This document shows positions 9,119-17,884 of a DNA stretch of 51,497 nucleotides, piece by piece. The notes under the pieces are model-generated. The model had not been told where the DNA came from. It saw nothing but the letters and a program-made list of their open reading frames with translations, and searched no databases. The position numbers were made by a program, and so were the translations under genes. The first letter of the stretch is position 1. Each line of letters starts with the position of its first letter. The DNA is from Acidobacteriaceae bacterium (lineage in GTDB: Bacteria; Acidobacteriota; Terriglobia; Terriglobales; Acidobacteriaceae), in contig JASIJX010000316.1 in NCBI GenBank assembly GCA_030049955.1, forward strand, positions 1 through 51,497, written 5' to 3'.

Positions 9119-10357
9119 TTATACCACCTCCTGATCTTGTTCTCGAGTCGCCATTACTGGTATCTCTGCTGCATCAAACGAATTCCAGTGTGTGAGATGG
9201 GGCAGTCGTTTGATATTGATCTCTACTCCGAGTCCTGGAGCGTCCGATAATTCGACATGACCGCCAACTGCCTCAGGCTCACCGAGCAGCAGCGGTTCGG
9301 ATCTTGGCATCTGGCTCGCCCAGACGGGAACAGTGAGAGCTTCCAGGAGTGGGCAGTTGAAATTCGATCCTGCAAAGTGAACCACGGGCGCACTGAACGT
9401 GTGTGGAATCAGCTCCAATCCAGCGAGTTCCGCTAACGCAGCGATCCGGCACATTTCTGTAATTCCGCCCACGCGGTGCATATCCGGTTGCAGAATATCT
9501 GCGGCGTGTGCGTCAATCAACTGCTTGAACCCATAGCGTGTGAACTCATGCTCACCGGTCGCAATCGCGATGCCGCTGCGTTTGCGCAGTTCGGCATAAG
9601 CGCCGATTTCATCTGGCAGGAGCGGTTCTTCGATCCAACGGACACGGTAAGGCTCCAGTGCCTTTGTCATCTGGAGAGCAAACGGAAGATCCCACCCCAT
9701 ATATGCGTCGACCATAATGTCGACGTCTTCGCCAACCGCCTCGCGAACTGCTTTGACCCGTTCAACGTTCTTTCGAACGCCGGCACTGCCCTCTTTGGGA
9801 GTACCTGGCATTCGCATCTTCATGGCGCGATAACCCTGCGCGCAATAGGCCACAGCCTCTTCGACAAACCTGTCCATGGCGACGGGATGCAAGTGGCTTG
9901 CATAAACCGCAATCTTTCGCGAAACAGGACCGCCAAGCAAGGCGTAGACGGGCTTTCCCGCGACTTTTCCAGCAAGATCCCATAGCGCAAGATCGACCGC
10001 ACTGATCGCTTCGATGGCCGCACCCTTCCGACCGTATGGGATGGCGGCGCGAAACATCTGGCTCCAGATCATCTCGATCTGGCTGGGGTCTGCTCCCAAA
10101 ACAAATTGTTTCAAATGCCGATCCAGGATGCTCGAGGCCGCACCCACTCCATCTTCCGCCCAGCCAATGCCACTGTGGCCTGAATCGGATTCCACCCTGA
10201 CCAGCAAGGTCGCCTGGGGCCAACTCCAGCTTTCTATGCTGTCGTACTTCTCGTAGCGTGACATCGGGGTAGCTGAGGACGCTCCCCGCTGTATATCCCA
10301 GAATGTGCCCCAGATTGATTGTTCGACCCGCTCCAGTTCCACCTTTACGATCTTCAT
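9119..10357 (-). CDS. Enolase-superfamily sugar-acid dehydratase, L-rhamnonate dehydratase-like
   Basis: The protein has about 412 residues counted from the ATG at 10357. An in-frame GTG at 10369 lies inside the GGAGG ribosome binding site and is rejected. Metal ligands Asp (IMVDAY), Glu (WIEEP) and Glu (TGEHEF), plus the acid/base pair Asp (LQPDMH) and His (LIPHTF), are in the order of the mandelate-racemase group. The stretches TPMSRYEKY, TGEHEFTRYGF and LQPDMHRVGGITE resemble rhamnonate dehydratase more than galactonate dehydratase. It would convert an aldonate (L-rhamnonate or L-fuconate are candidates) to a 2-keto-3-deoxy acid. It forms an operon with the SDR. Its promoter lies in the 10391-10435 intergenic region. 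Confidence 0.75.
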   Translation of the reverse strand: MKIVKVELERVEQSIWGTFWDIQRGASSATPMSRYEKYDSIESWSWPQATLLVRVESDSGHSGIGWAEDGVGAASSILDRHLKQFVLGADPSQIEMIWSQMFRAAIPYGRKGAAIEAISAVDLALWDLAGKVAGKPVYALLGGPVSRKIAVYASHLHPVAMDRFVEEAVAYCAQGYRAMKMRMPGTPKEGSAGVRKNVERVKAVREAVGEDVDIMVDAYMGWDLPFALQMTKALEPYRVRWIEEPLLPDEIGAYAELRKRSGIAIATGEHEFTRYGFKQLIDAHAADILQPDMHRVGGITEMCRIAALAELAGLELIPHTFSAPVVHFAGSNFNCPLLEALTVPVWASQMPRSEPLLLGEPEAVGGHVELSDAPGLGVEINIKRLPHLTHWNSFDAAEIPVMATREQDQEVV

Positions 10358-10390
10358 CTGCCGACCCACCTCCAGATCGCTATTCTGCTA

Positions 10391-10435
10391 ATATTTACAG
10401 TTACTACTGACATTGTCAATCATATATACTAATAT
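10391..10435. promoter_or_regulatory. Overlapping divergent promoters sharing an operator-like palindrome
   Basis: Forward: CTGACA (10407-10412), a 17-base spacer and TAATAT (10430-10435) point at the lactonase-remnant/aldolase/kinase genes. Reverse: TTGACA (complement of 10414-10419) with a TAAATA/AAATAT box 16-17 bases on points at the dehydratase-SDR operon. Both -35 boxes sit on the perfect palindrome TGACATTGTCA (10408-10418). One bound regulator could therefore silence both operons. The motif matches the one before the RhaT-type gene. Confidence 0.6.
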
Positions 10436-10483
10436 TATATTGAGGTTGCCCCACCGGCAGGCCGGGATGGATGGGAAAAGGCG

Positions 10484-10946
10484 ATGGACAACTATCTTGT
10501 TTATGTTGGCAGCTATGTCTCCGGCGGGGGATCTCGATTCCACGATCAACGTGTTTACCTACGAGATCGCGACAGCGTCTTTGTGCCAGATCCAAACGCT
10601 CTCCCTGCTTCCAGAGAACTTTCACGGCCGGAACATCGCCGCGCACTTGCAGGTGGGTGCTGCTAGCAGGTTTCTCTATATTGCTGTATTTGCGATCGAC
10701 CTGGCGGACGGCATGTTGCGAAGGATCGACCAACTTTCCTCGGGAGGAAAGACGCCTCGCAATCTTGTCATCGACCCGACGGGCGGGCTCTTGGTGGTTG
10801 CTAACCGGGATTCTGATAACTTAGCCGTCTTCCACATTGATCCGCGGACTGGATATCCGACTCCCACCGATAGAACCTACCAAACACCTTCATCTGCATG
10901 CCTTACATTTCTGGTTTCTGAGAGGCCTTTCCATGAAGCGCGCTGA
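10484..10946 (+). pseudogene. Decayed 6-phosphogluconolactonase-type (seven-bladed propeller) sugar lactonase
   Basis: The first 13 codons read MDNYLVYVGSYVS, the usual start of this cytosolic lactonase family. The frame then shifts at about 10,520, and the family signature continues in another frame (VFTYEIATAS). After a large internal loss, the C-terminal blade reappears: GGKTPRNLVIDPTGGLLVVANRDSDNLAVF. An intact member has about 350-400 residues, whereas only about 150 remain. It sits directly behind the divergent promoter and overlaps the start of the aldolase gene, so it was probably the first gene of this operon, hydrolysing an aldonolactone. It cannot be functional. Confidence 0.8.
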
Positions 10947-11580
10947 CGCGGTTGCAAAAATTGTCGAGACAAAGTTGATTGCAATCTTACGTGGAGATCT
11001 GTGGGGCAGGGAACTCGATATTGTTTCGTCCATTGCAGCCGGAGGAATGACTGCATTGGAAGTTTCCATTGTCAGTCCTAATTATGCGAAGACAATTCGC
11101 CGCCTGGTCCGTGAGTTTGGCGAATTTATCGCAATTGGCGCAGGAACCGTTCTAACTGCCGAACAGGTATGTGAGGTGGCTGATTGCGGAGCTTCTTTCG
11201 TGGTCTCGCCAAATTGTGATCCCGAGGTAATTTGCGCGACTCAGAAGATGGAAATGGCTTCTTTCCCAGGGGCTTATACGCCTACGGAGATTCTACAAGC
11301 CAATCGCTGGGGAGCAGATGCAGTCAAAATCTTTCCGGCGATTTCTCTCGGTCCACAATATATTTCCGCTCTCCGAGCACCGATGCCGGGTGTCCGATTC
11401 GTGCCGACTGGAGGAATCACCATCCAGAACATAAGCGCCTATCTTGCAGCAGGAGCGTGGGCCATCGGGCTAGGGTCTGAGCTAATGCATACACGCGATG
11501 CAGAGAACCTGGATACTGTCGCTCTCGTGCAAAAAGTTTGCAACTTCGTGGCTGTCGCGAGAAAGGACCTGAATGGCTGA
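10933..11580 (+). CDS. Class I KDPG/KDPGal-type aldolase
   Basis: This 215-residue protein is a member of the Eda/DgoA family. It cleaves 2-keto-3-deoxy-6-phospho sugar acids to pyruvate and glyceraldehyde 3-phosphate. Glu43 (TALEV) and the Schiff-base Lys132 (AVKIFPA) are present, as is the phosphate-binding PTGGI turn. The ATG at 10933 is preceded by GAGAGG at the right distance; reading further upstream would run into the lactonase remnant. It overlaps the kinase start by eight bases. Together with the DgoK-type kinase it makes the 2-keto-3-deoxygalactonate branch the most likely role. Confidence 0.85.
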   Translation: MKRADAVAKIVETKLIAILRGDLWGRELDIVSSIAAGGMTALEVSIVSPNYAKTIRRLVREFGEFIAIGAGTVLTAEQVCEVADCGASFVVSPNCDPEVICATQKMEMASFPGAYTPTEILQANRWGADAVKIFPAISLGPQYISALRAPMPGVRFVPTGGITIQNISAYLAAGAWAIGLGSELMHTRDAENLDTVALVQKVCNFVAVARKDLNG

Positions 11581-12565
11581 GCAGGAACCTCCCGTATTTT
11601 GCATCGACATGGGAACCACACGAACGCGAGTTTGGTTGGTCGAGGGCGATACAATATACGCACATAAAGTTGCCGACTTTGGCGCGCGTGATTCAGCTGC
11701 GCGACATGATCGACTATGGCTGTACGAGAGGCTCGTCAATATAATCAACGAGACCTATCAATCTGCTGAAGCAGTTGTTCCCTATCCAAAATATGCGGTG
11801 GCGGCCGGAATGATCACTTCCGTGCAGGGTCCACTGGAAGTACCCCATATCGAAGCGCCCACAGGAGCGCGAGAAATCGCAATGGGGATGCGCGCCGCCA
11901 ACTTGGCGCAATGTCCCGCTTTGACGATTCTACTGGTGCCAGGTATCAGGACTGGTGCTCGACAGGCCTCCTTAGATGAGGTGTCGGCCACCGACCTGAT
12001 GCGTGGTGAAGAGACGCTGTGCATCGGCCTCTTGGAAAGCGCAATGCTGGGAAGTAATACGATACTTCTCACTCTCGGGTCTCACTGGAAATGGATTTCT
12101 GTAGATGCCGATCTGCGAATCGCCGGCAGCAGAACCACTTTGACCGGAGAGATGATTCATGCCATTCAGTCAAATACATTACTGGCAGCTTCTCTTTTTG
12201 ATAGGCAGCCACAAATGTTCGATCTCGAGTGGATCAAGCGTGGTTTACGCGAAGCGCGGGCTCACGGTCTGGGAAGAGCGCTTTTCTGCGTGCGTCTACT
12301 GGACGTTCATGGCCACGGAACCCCCGAACAAAGACTTGCTTTCCTGTATGGAGCATTCTTAGCGGAAGAGCTCAAATCTGCGAAGGATCTTATAGGGGGA
12401 GATCTGCAGGTCCTCATCAGCGGTCCTGCCGCGCTCGCTGCAGTTTGGCACGAAAGCCTACAGGAGATGGGCATACCATCGTCGACCCTCGAAGAAAGCG
12501 TTAGAGAATCTGCATACCTGAAAGGCTTGCGTGTTTTATCCATGGCGAACAAACTGCTTGTCTGA
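11573..12565 (+). CDS. dgoK: 2-keto-3-deoxygalactonate kinase (DgoK family)
   Basis: This 330-residue protein has the ASKHA-fold opening CIDMGTTRTRVWLV (10-23). It also shows the DgoK-specific segments AAGMITS, GEETLCIGLL and LGSHWKW. It phosphorylates 2-keto-3-deoxy-D-galactonate at C6 for the aldolase encoded just upstream. The ATG lies inside the end of the aldolase gene (eight-base overlap), with AAGGA upstream, so the two are coupled. A C6 hydroxyl is needed, so the substrate is not a 6-deoxy sugar acid such as rhamnonate or fuconate. That makes a galactose-type feed into this operon likely. Confidence 0.85.
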   Translation: MAEQEPPVFCIDMGTTRTRVWLVEGDTIYAHKVADFGARDSAARHDRLWLYERLVNIINETYQSAEAVVPYPKYAVAAGMITSVQGPLEVPHIEAPTGAREIAMGMRAANLAQCPALTILLVPGIRTGARQASLDEVSATDLMRGEETLCIGLLESAMLGSNTILLTLGSHWKWISVDADLRIAGSRTTLTGEMIHAIQSNTLLAASLFDRQPQMFDLEWIKRGLREARAHGLGRALFCVRLLDVHGHGTPEQRLAFLYGAFLAEELKSAKDLIGGDLQVLISGPAALAAVWHESLQEMGIPSSTLEESVRESAYLKGLRVLSMANKLLV

Positions 12566-12704
12566 TAATTTTCGCTGTATGCGTTTCGGGCCTTGTGTAA
12601 GTTCGCAACCCGAATCGTGCAAGGGCGTAGTTAAAGGCAGAATCACACTGACGGGAAAGTCCTTTATGAAAAAGTCTGAGGTGAGCCGATGACCTAGGCC
12701 CGAA

Positions 12705-13284
12705 GATGAGGAGCTGTTTAGTCTCTTACGCGAGGAGCCTTACTCCTCGGTAATCGGTGACGTACCGGATGCAATGAGAGAGTGGCATCGCTTCTTGCCG
12801 CCGGAGATATCCCCTCACACCTTAAATGAAGCTGGCGGGGTGCGCCATGACTGTGCGTATCGCCGACGTCTGGGGACATTAGACTCAACCCCTTAGGCGC
12901 CTCACGGAGGCTCTCGATCAGATCGAAGCCGGCGAAATCTACTTGGCCACTGGTGGGCTTCCTCGGTGCGCGGCCTGGGGCGAGATCCTTACCGCAGCGG
13001 CTAGCACACGCCGGGGCGGTCATCGATGGTTACCATCGAGACACCCGTAAAGTTCTTGAACAAAACTGGCCCGTCTTCAGCCGCGGAGGGCACGGCCAGG
13101 ATGCAGCGGTCCGCTCCAGTGTGGTCGATTTCCGTTGTCCCATCGAAATCGGTGGCGTAGCCATCCAATCCGGAGAACTTATTTTGGCGATCTGGAGGGC
13201 GTGGTGATTGTCCCAAAGCCGATTGAAAACGAAGTGATTGAGCGAGCGCTTGAAAAAGCACGGCGCAACAAATTGCCAGTTTAG
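12705..13284 (+). pseudogene. Decayed RraA-like (4-hydroxy-4-methyl-2-oxoglutarate aldolase family) gene
   Basis: Recognisable RraA-family pieces follow each other in different frames. These are DEELFSLLREEPYSSVIGD, then (after a shift and an in-frame stop) [19 protein letters not shown] and [12 protein letters not shown], then [19 protein letters not shown] and [16 protein letters not shown], and finally [20 protein letters not shown]. At least three frameshifts and one stop are needed to join them, and the C-terminus is short. Intact relatives act on keto-acids and commonly accompany sugar-acid pathways. The remnant runs into the tail of the convergent dehydrogenase gene. Confidence 0.85.
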
Positions 13285-14294
13285 TCTAGATTGACCATGA
13301 TTTTGGTGAATTGATTTGGGTTGTTGCTCCAGGAGGCAAGAATCTCCGGAACTTCTTCAAGTGAGATCAGAGTGCTAGCCATTGCATCCGCGGGGAATTG
13401 ATGGCGCTCGAGCATGCAAATGACCTTACGGAAGTCCTCCGGAAGGGCATTGCGCGATCCTCGTATATCCAACTCTTTCTGCACAAAAAGCTTCGTTTCA
13501 TACATAACGGGCTCTTTTGCGTAGCCAATGTAAACAACCCGCCCAGTAAACGCGACCTCTTCGACGGCAGCACGGAAGGTATCGGCCCTTCCAATGGCTT
13601 CTATCACAACATTCGGACCCAATCCTCCTGTCCGTTCGGTCAGGGCCTCCGACAGGTTCTGCCGTTGGGCGTGAATCGTATAAGCAGCACCGGCCTTGCG
13701 AGCGAGTGCAAGCTTAGCATCTTCGATATCGATTGCAATCGTTGTGGCACCAAGAGAGGCAGAGGCTGCAATCGCACCAAGGCCTACTCCCCCGCATCCA
13801 AAAATTGCTACCGCATCTTTCTTTGTTATCTGGCCGCGTCCAACTGCGTGAAATCCGACAGTGAGAGGCTCGACAAGGCAAAGTTCGTGCAGGCTCAGAC
13901 TCGCCGTATAGAGCTTCTCCATTGGCACGCAAATGTAGTCGGTCAGCGCGCCATCTTGTTGTACACCAAGAGTCTGGTTATATTGGCAGGCATTGTGCCG
14001 GCCACTTCGGCAAGCAGCGCATTTATCGCAGTTGGTATATGGCAGAAGTGTGACGTCCGTTCCGACGCAAAGGCTGGCATGATCCTCACTAAGAGCGACA
14101 ATCGTCGCAGCGACCTCGTGTCCTGGAATCCTGGGAAACGAGACCATTGGATTACGTCCACGAAAGGAATTTAGATCGCTGCCACACAGGCCGACGCGGC
14201 GCACGCGAAGCAAGGCCTCTCCGGGCTTCATTACCGGTTTTGTAACCTCTTCGATTGCAGCCATTCCGGGTCTCCGCATTACGAGTGCCCTCAT
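13281..14294 (-). CDS. Zinc-dependent medium-chain dehydrogenase (L-galactonate/L-threonine dehydrogenase-like)
   Basis: This is a 337-residue MDR protein. Catalytic zinc ligands Cys37 (GLCGSD) and His59-Glu60 (PGHE) are present, as are the four structural-zinc cysteines at 89, 92, 95 and 103. The Rossmann motif GCGGVGLG lies at about 165. The ATG overlaps the stop of the upstream lactonase gene (ATGA), so it is the last gene of a three-gene operon with lactonase and aldo/keto reductase. In the L-fucose/L-galactose route this enzyme would oxidise the aldonate or its keto-deoxy product at C4 or C5. LgoD-like L-galactonate 5-dehydrogenase activity is one option. The exact step is inferred. Confidence 0.75.
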   Translation of the reverse strand: MRALVMRRPGMAAIEEVTKPVMKPGEALLRVRRVGLCGSDLNSFRGRNPMVSFPRIPGHEVAATIVALSEDHASLCVGTDVTLLPYTNCDKCAACRSGRHNACQYNQTLGVQQDGALTDYICVPMEKLYTASLSLHELCLVEPLTVGFHAVGRGQITKKDAVAIFGCGGVGLGAIAASASLGATTIAIDIEDAKLALARKAGAAYTIHAQRQNLSEALTERTGGLGPNVVIEAIGRADTFRAAVEEVAFTGRVVYIGYAKEPVMYETKLFVQKELDIRGSRNALPEDFRKVICMLERHQFPADAMASTLISLEEVPEILASWSNNPNQFTKIMVNLD

Positions 14295-15139
14295 TGTTTG
14301 CCCCCATTCAAACCATAGACTTGTATTGCGTTGCCACCGAAGACGCTTCCAAACTCAAAGGGCGAAAGATCGGAAAGCAATTCGCGAAGACAATGCCACC
14401 ACATCTGATACCTGGACGCAGCAATGCAGACCGGCCAGTCAGAGCCAGCTAGGAGCCTCTGCGGCCCGAAGCAATCAAGGGCAACCTCGACATAAGGGCG
14501 AAGGTCTCCAATTGCCCACTTGTTCCAGTCCGCCTCTGTTACTAAGCCACTGAGTTTGCAATAGACATTTGGACGCAGTGCCAATTCTCGTAGCCGCTCA
14601 CGCCAGGGCGAGATTTCGCCGGTGCAAATTCTCGGTTTTGCCAAGTGGTCGAGAACGAAGATCTGGTCAGGATAAAGATCCACCAGTCTTGTGGCATACG
14701 GGAGTTGCCTCTCACGGATAAGGATGTCATAGACGAGTCCTTTTCCTTTTAGCAATGCGATGCCCCGTAGGAACGTATCACTGAGCATATAAGCCCCATT
14801 GGGCTCGTCCTGCAGAACATGGCGAAGACCCTTCAGTTTTGGTTCAAGAGCCAGCGATTCTAGTTCGGCGGGAAAGCCTGGACTTCCGATGGGCGCCCAG
14901 CCGATCACACCAGCAACAAACGAGTAATCAGATGCGAGGTTCAGCAGCCATCTTGTTTCCTCCAGTGTCTGTCGCGCCTGGACTACAATCGTCTCTTGCA
15001 CTCCTGCAGCTTCGATCTCGATGAGAAGATCATGCGGTAAAAAATCGCGACGTAACATGTGCATCGTGTCGTCAATCCAGCCATACTCTGCGGAGGAATA
15101 GGTCCAGAAGTGGTGATGGGCATCAACGCATTTAATCAT
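14291..15139 (-). CDS. Amidohydrolase-family L-fucono/L-rhamnono-lactonase
   Basis: This 282-residue protein begins with VDAHHHFW (residues 5-12), the metal-binding opening of the COG3618 lactonase group of the amidohydrolase superfamily. LAGSDWPVC near the C-terminus supplies the final Asp. These enzymes open L-fucono-, L-rhamnono- or L-galactono-lactones made by sugar 1-dehydrogenases. The gene overlaps the aldo/keto reductase by eight bases and the zinc dehydrogenase by four, so the three are co-translated. The match with an L-galactose dehydrogenase-like partner makes L-fuconolactone or L-galactonolactone the best guess. Confidence 0.8.
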   Translation of the reverse strand: MIKCVDAHHHFWTYSSAEYGWIDDTMHMLRRDFLPHDLLIEIEAAGVQETIVVQARQTLEETRWLLNLASDYSFVAGVIGWAPIGSPGFPAELESLALEPKLKGLRHVLQDEPNGAYMLSDTFLRGIALLKGKGLVYDILIRERQLPYATRLVDLYPDQIFVLDHLAKPRICTGEISPWRERLRELALRPNVYCKLSGLVTEADWNKWAIGDLRPYVEVALDCFGPQRLLAGSDWPVCIAASRYQMWWHCLRELLSDLSPFEFGSVFGGNAIQVYGLNGGKQ

Positions 15140-16088
15140 GATTCTCCAACCGCCCGGATGGCCAAACGTTGGCAGATGCCGACTTAAACAGCTGCCGTAA
15201 CTCTTCTACGAAAGCGGGATCGGATTTCGTGGCCAAAGCATCCAAGCTCGCCTGCACGTGTTGCACGCATGACATCCCAACTAGCGTGCTTGCCACTTCA
15301 GCATGACCAAAGGCAAATCCCAGTGCAATTTCGGGCAGACTGACTCTACGGGCACGGCAGAGCTCAAATGCCCGACGCGTGGCGTCCCGCAACTCTTCAG
15401 AGGCTGGATGCCAATCCGGCGCACCGCATTCGGTCAATATACCCATGCCAAGGACCGATGCATTGATGAGCCCAATGCCGCGCCGCCGTGCAATTGGAGT
15501 GAGGATATCGTCCATGTCCGTAAGTATGAGATTGTAGCGACAATACGTGAGAACAGTATCGATCGGGGTCATCTCAGCGACGCTTGCCAGCATCACGAGT
15601 GGATAGCCGGTAATGCCGATATGCCGGGTCTTGCCCTGATCCTGAAGCCGGCGTAAAGCTGGGATGGTTTCATCCACGATCTGTCGCATGTCGCCAAATT
15701 CAATATCGTGTGCTTGCAGAAGGTCCACATGATCAGTTCGCAATCTGCGAAGCGATGCTTCGAGACCAGAGGTTACACCCTTTGCAGAGAAATCGAAGTT
15801 TTCAATACCATATCGACCACATTTTGTAGCCAGCACGACCTTATCGCGATACCCCGTGAGGGATTTCCCCAACCGCTGTTCGGCGAGAGTCGCACCGTAG
15901 AAAGGAGAAACGTCGAAAAAGTTAATGCCTTGATCGATAGCAAAGTGAATTGCGCGGTGCGCTTCAGACGGATCAGTGGCTCTGTAGAGATCCCCTAGCG
16001 GGGATGCTCCAAAACCGACAACGGAAACATGTAAATCAGTCTTCCCTAGCCTTCGATATTCCATCATCTGCGTCAGGACGCTGTCCAT
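15132..16088 (-). CDS. Aldo/keto reductase, L-fucose/L-galactose 1-dehydrogenase type
   Basis: This is a 318-residue AKR with the full catalytic tetrad: Asp59, Tyr64 (FFDVSPFYG), Lys89 (LATKCGRYG) and His127 (AHDIEFGDM). Phrases such as VVGFGASPLG, TKCGRYG, FDFSA, HDIEFG and SETIPAL-like DETIPALRRL closely follow plant-type L-galactose dehydrogenase. That enzyme also matches bacterial D-threo-aldose (L-fucose) dehydrogenases. It would oxidise the free sugar at C1 to the lactone that the next gene opens. The first ATG is used here; an ATG pair eight to nine codons later is possible. It is transcribed from a LacI-type controlled promoter about 240 bases upstream. Confidence 0.8.
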   Translation of the reverse strand: MDSVLTQMMEYRRLGKTDLHVSVVGFGASPLGDLYRATDPSEAHRAIHFAIDQGINFFDVSPFYGATLAEQRLGKSLTGYRDKVVLATKCGRYGIENFDFSAKGVTSGLEASLRRLRTDHVDLLQAHDIEFGDMRQIVDETIPALRRLQDQGKTRHIGITGYPLVMLASVAEMTPIDTVLTYCRYNLILTDMDDILTPIARRRGIGLINASVLGMGILTECGAPDWHPASEELRDATRRAFELCRARRVSLPEIALGFAFGHAEVASTLVGMSCVQHVQASLDALATKSDPAFVEELRQLFKSASANVWPSGRLENHD

Positions 16089-16858
16089 CTCGCTCTATCC
16101 GCTCCATGTAAATCTGCTATCCACAAACTCATCAGCTTCCTCGAACCGCCTCACCGGGTCTGTATAAGAAGCTCCCCGTTGCACTGCCCATGGCGACAGC
16201 GGTCTTGTCATTCAAATCAAACAAAGGCACAGTAATCTGCCCTCCCCAGAATCCCTGAAACGCCTCCACATCTAACCGCCGGCCACAGTCGGAATCATCA
16301 AAAAACATAGCGAAAGCGCTAAAGTACAGTATACACGCTAACATCCGCAGCTGTGAAGTTGCCGGTTAGTTCGAACGGTCTGATGCGGCGACCACGACAG
16401 ATCACGAGTGCGTGGAATTCTTACCTAGACGGCCGACGATTAATTCGTTCGACCAGTAAAATCCACGTCGCCTGCCCACCGGCTTCTAGTTGAAACCGAT
16501 CAATAATCAGGCAGGGTTAAGTGGCGATTGGCCCGCTGCTGTGCCCATCGACCGTGACAGCGGCAAAAGCATCGACGGCGCTAAGGGGGGACGTACCTGT
16601 GAGTTGATAGTCAACTAAGGTCGCATATTTCCGAAATTGCAGACTCAGAGAGAAATCGTTTCTCACAATGTCGTAAATATGAGACCCGCTAATGCGATGC
16701 GTACATCGGGCCATAAACCGCAATTCTGCTGTTCATGCCCGAGTGCAACTCCAAAACATCTTCTTTAAAATTCTTTACGACGCAGGCCTGTAGTTCCCGC
16801 CCGCAATTAAGAAAGATTGGATTTATTCCACTAAGTCTCTAGGCGGTAGGTCGTGGAA
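16089..16858. other. Intergenic region between LacI gene and fucose-oxidation operon
   Basis: About 770 bases. It holds the operon promoter and the operator at 16311-16357. A short reverse frame (16132-16344) contains a protein-like stretch (FWGGQITVPLFDLNDKTAVA), and another (16517-16723) is open for 68 codons. Neither has a ribosome binding site, and the first would start upstream of the predicted transcript start. They may be debris of a lost gene. Confidence 0.45.
16311..16357 (-). promoter_or_regulatory. Promoter and LacI-type operator of the fucose-oxidation operon
   Basis: On the reverse strand TTCACA (16357-16352), an 18-base spacer and TATACT (16333-16328) form a promoter. Directly after it comes GTACTTTAGCGCTTTCG (16327-16311), with the AGCGCT core typical of LacI-family sites, covering the predicted transcript start. 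The identical 17 bases occur in inverted orientation at 19724-19740 beside the FucP promoter. The LacI-family gene lies between the two sites. Confidence 0.7.
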
Positions 16859-17884
16859 TTACCCGATATCGTGCAGATCCACCTTTGTCGAATCGCGAAC
16901 GACAAGCTTCGGTTGAATAATAATTGACTTCGGCGACTGCGCCTTTTTATTCCCTATCATCTGAAGGGCGAGATTGCCAGCACGTTCTCCAAGAGCCGAG
17001 CTTGACACGTCAACCGATGAGAGGGGAACTCTGAGGGACTCGGCGTAGCGAATATTTCCAGCACCAATGACTGCTACGTCTTGTGGAATATTCAACCCGG
17101 AGGCAGTGATTGCATTCATTGCTCCGATCGCCGCAGGATCATTATGGCAAAAAACAGCATCCGGCCGGGGGATAAGCCGAAGAAGTATTTCCATAGCATG
17201 TCGACCGGTCGTGTCTGCCGATTCGTCGGAGTGCGCCCGTCTCAATATATATGAGTCAGGGACAGAAATTCTGTGGTGAGCAAGGGCCTTCTTATAACCG
17301 TGAAATCGGTCAACTGACGGGCTGATCTCTTGTCCGCCGATATGAGCAATTTTCCGAAATCCCCTTTCTAAGAGGTGCTCTGTAGCCATCTCGCCAACTA
17401 GCAGATCGTTGGTCCCTACAAAATTAGCCTGAAAATCCTTAAACCGGCGATCCAAAAGAATTAAAGGTACTTCTGTTGCAGCCTTCTGTAGGCTTCGAGA
17501 ATCGGTCTGACAGGAAGCAACAATCAGTACGTCAACATGACGCCTTATCATTAAGGCAATCTCATGATTTTCAAGCTCAGGATCTTCGTCCGATGAGGCA
17601 ATGAGTAGTCCAAATCCTTTCTTCCTGATGGCGCTAGAAATATTCTTTGCGACCTCAGAAAAGAACGCATAAACGAGATCGGGAACAATGAGGCCGACAA
17701 TGCATGACTGCCCTGATGCTAACCCTTGGGCATAAAGACTCGGTTGATAATTTACTTCGTTGATCCGGCGAAGAACGCGCTCCCTTGTTTCGCTGCTAAT
17801 ATCCTTGTGGTTATGGAGAACCTTGGAAATCGTACCGATGGAGACGCCGAGATCTTTGGCAATATCCTTCATCCGGACTATCAT
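16859..17884 (-). CDS. LacI-family transcriptional repressor, probably of the fucose genes
   Basis: The protein has about 341 residues from the ATG at 17884, chosen because GAGGTGG lies just upstream (an earlier in-frame GTG overlaps that site). The N-terminal helix-turn-helix reads MKDIAKDLGVSIGTISKVLHN, followed by the hinge helix SLYAQGLASGQS. The rest is a periplasmic-binding-protein-like sugar domain (VGLIVPDLVYAFFSEV, then PDAVFCHNDPAAIGAM). Its gene sits between the aldo/keto reductase operon and fucP, all on the reverse strand. A shared AGCGCT-centred site flanks it on both sides, which fits local control of uptake and oxidation by the sugar or a derivative. Confidence 0.9.
   Translation of the reverse strand: MIVRMKDIAKDLGVSIGTISKVLHNHKDISSETRERVLRRINEVNYQPSLYAQGLASGQSCIVGLIVPDLVYAFFSEVAKNISSAIRKKGFGLLIASSDEDPELENHEIALMIRRHVDVLIVASCQTDSRSLQKAATEVPLILLDRRFKDFQANFVGTNDLLVGEMATEHLLERGFRKIAHIGGQEISPSVDRFHGYKKALAHHRISVPDSYILRRAHSDESADTTGRHAMEILLRLIPRPDAVFCHNDPAAIGAMNAITASGLNIPQDVAVIGAGNIRYAESLRVPLSSVDVSSSALGERAGNLALQMIGNKKAQSPKSIIIQPKLVVRDSTKVDLHDIG

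Noticed and set aside
16132..16344. 70-codon reverse frame upstream of the aldo/keto reductase
   Set aside because: Its start would lie upstream of the predicted transcript start and there is no ribosome binding site. At most it is debris.
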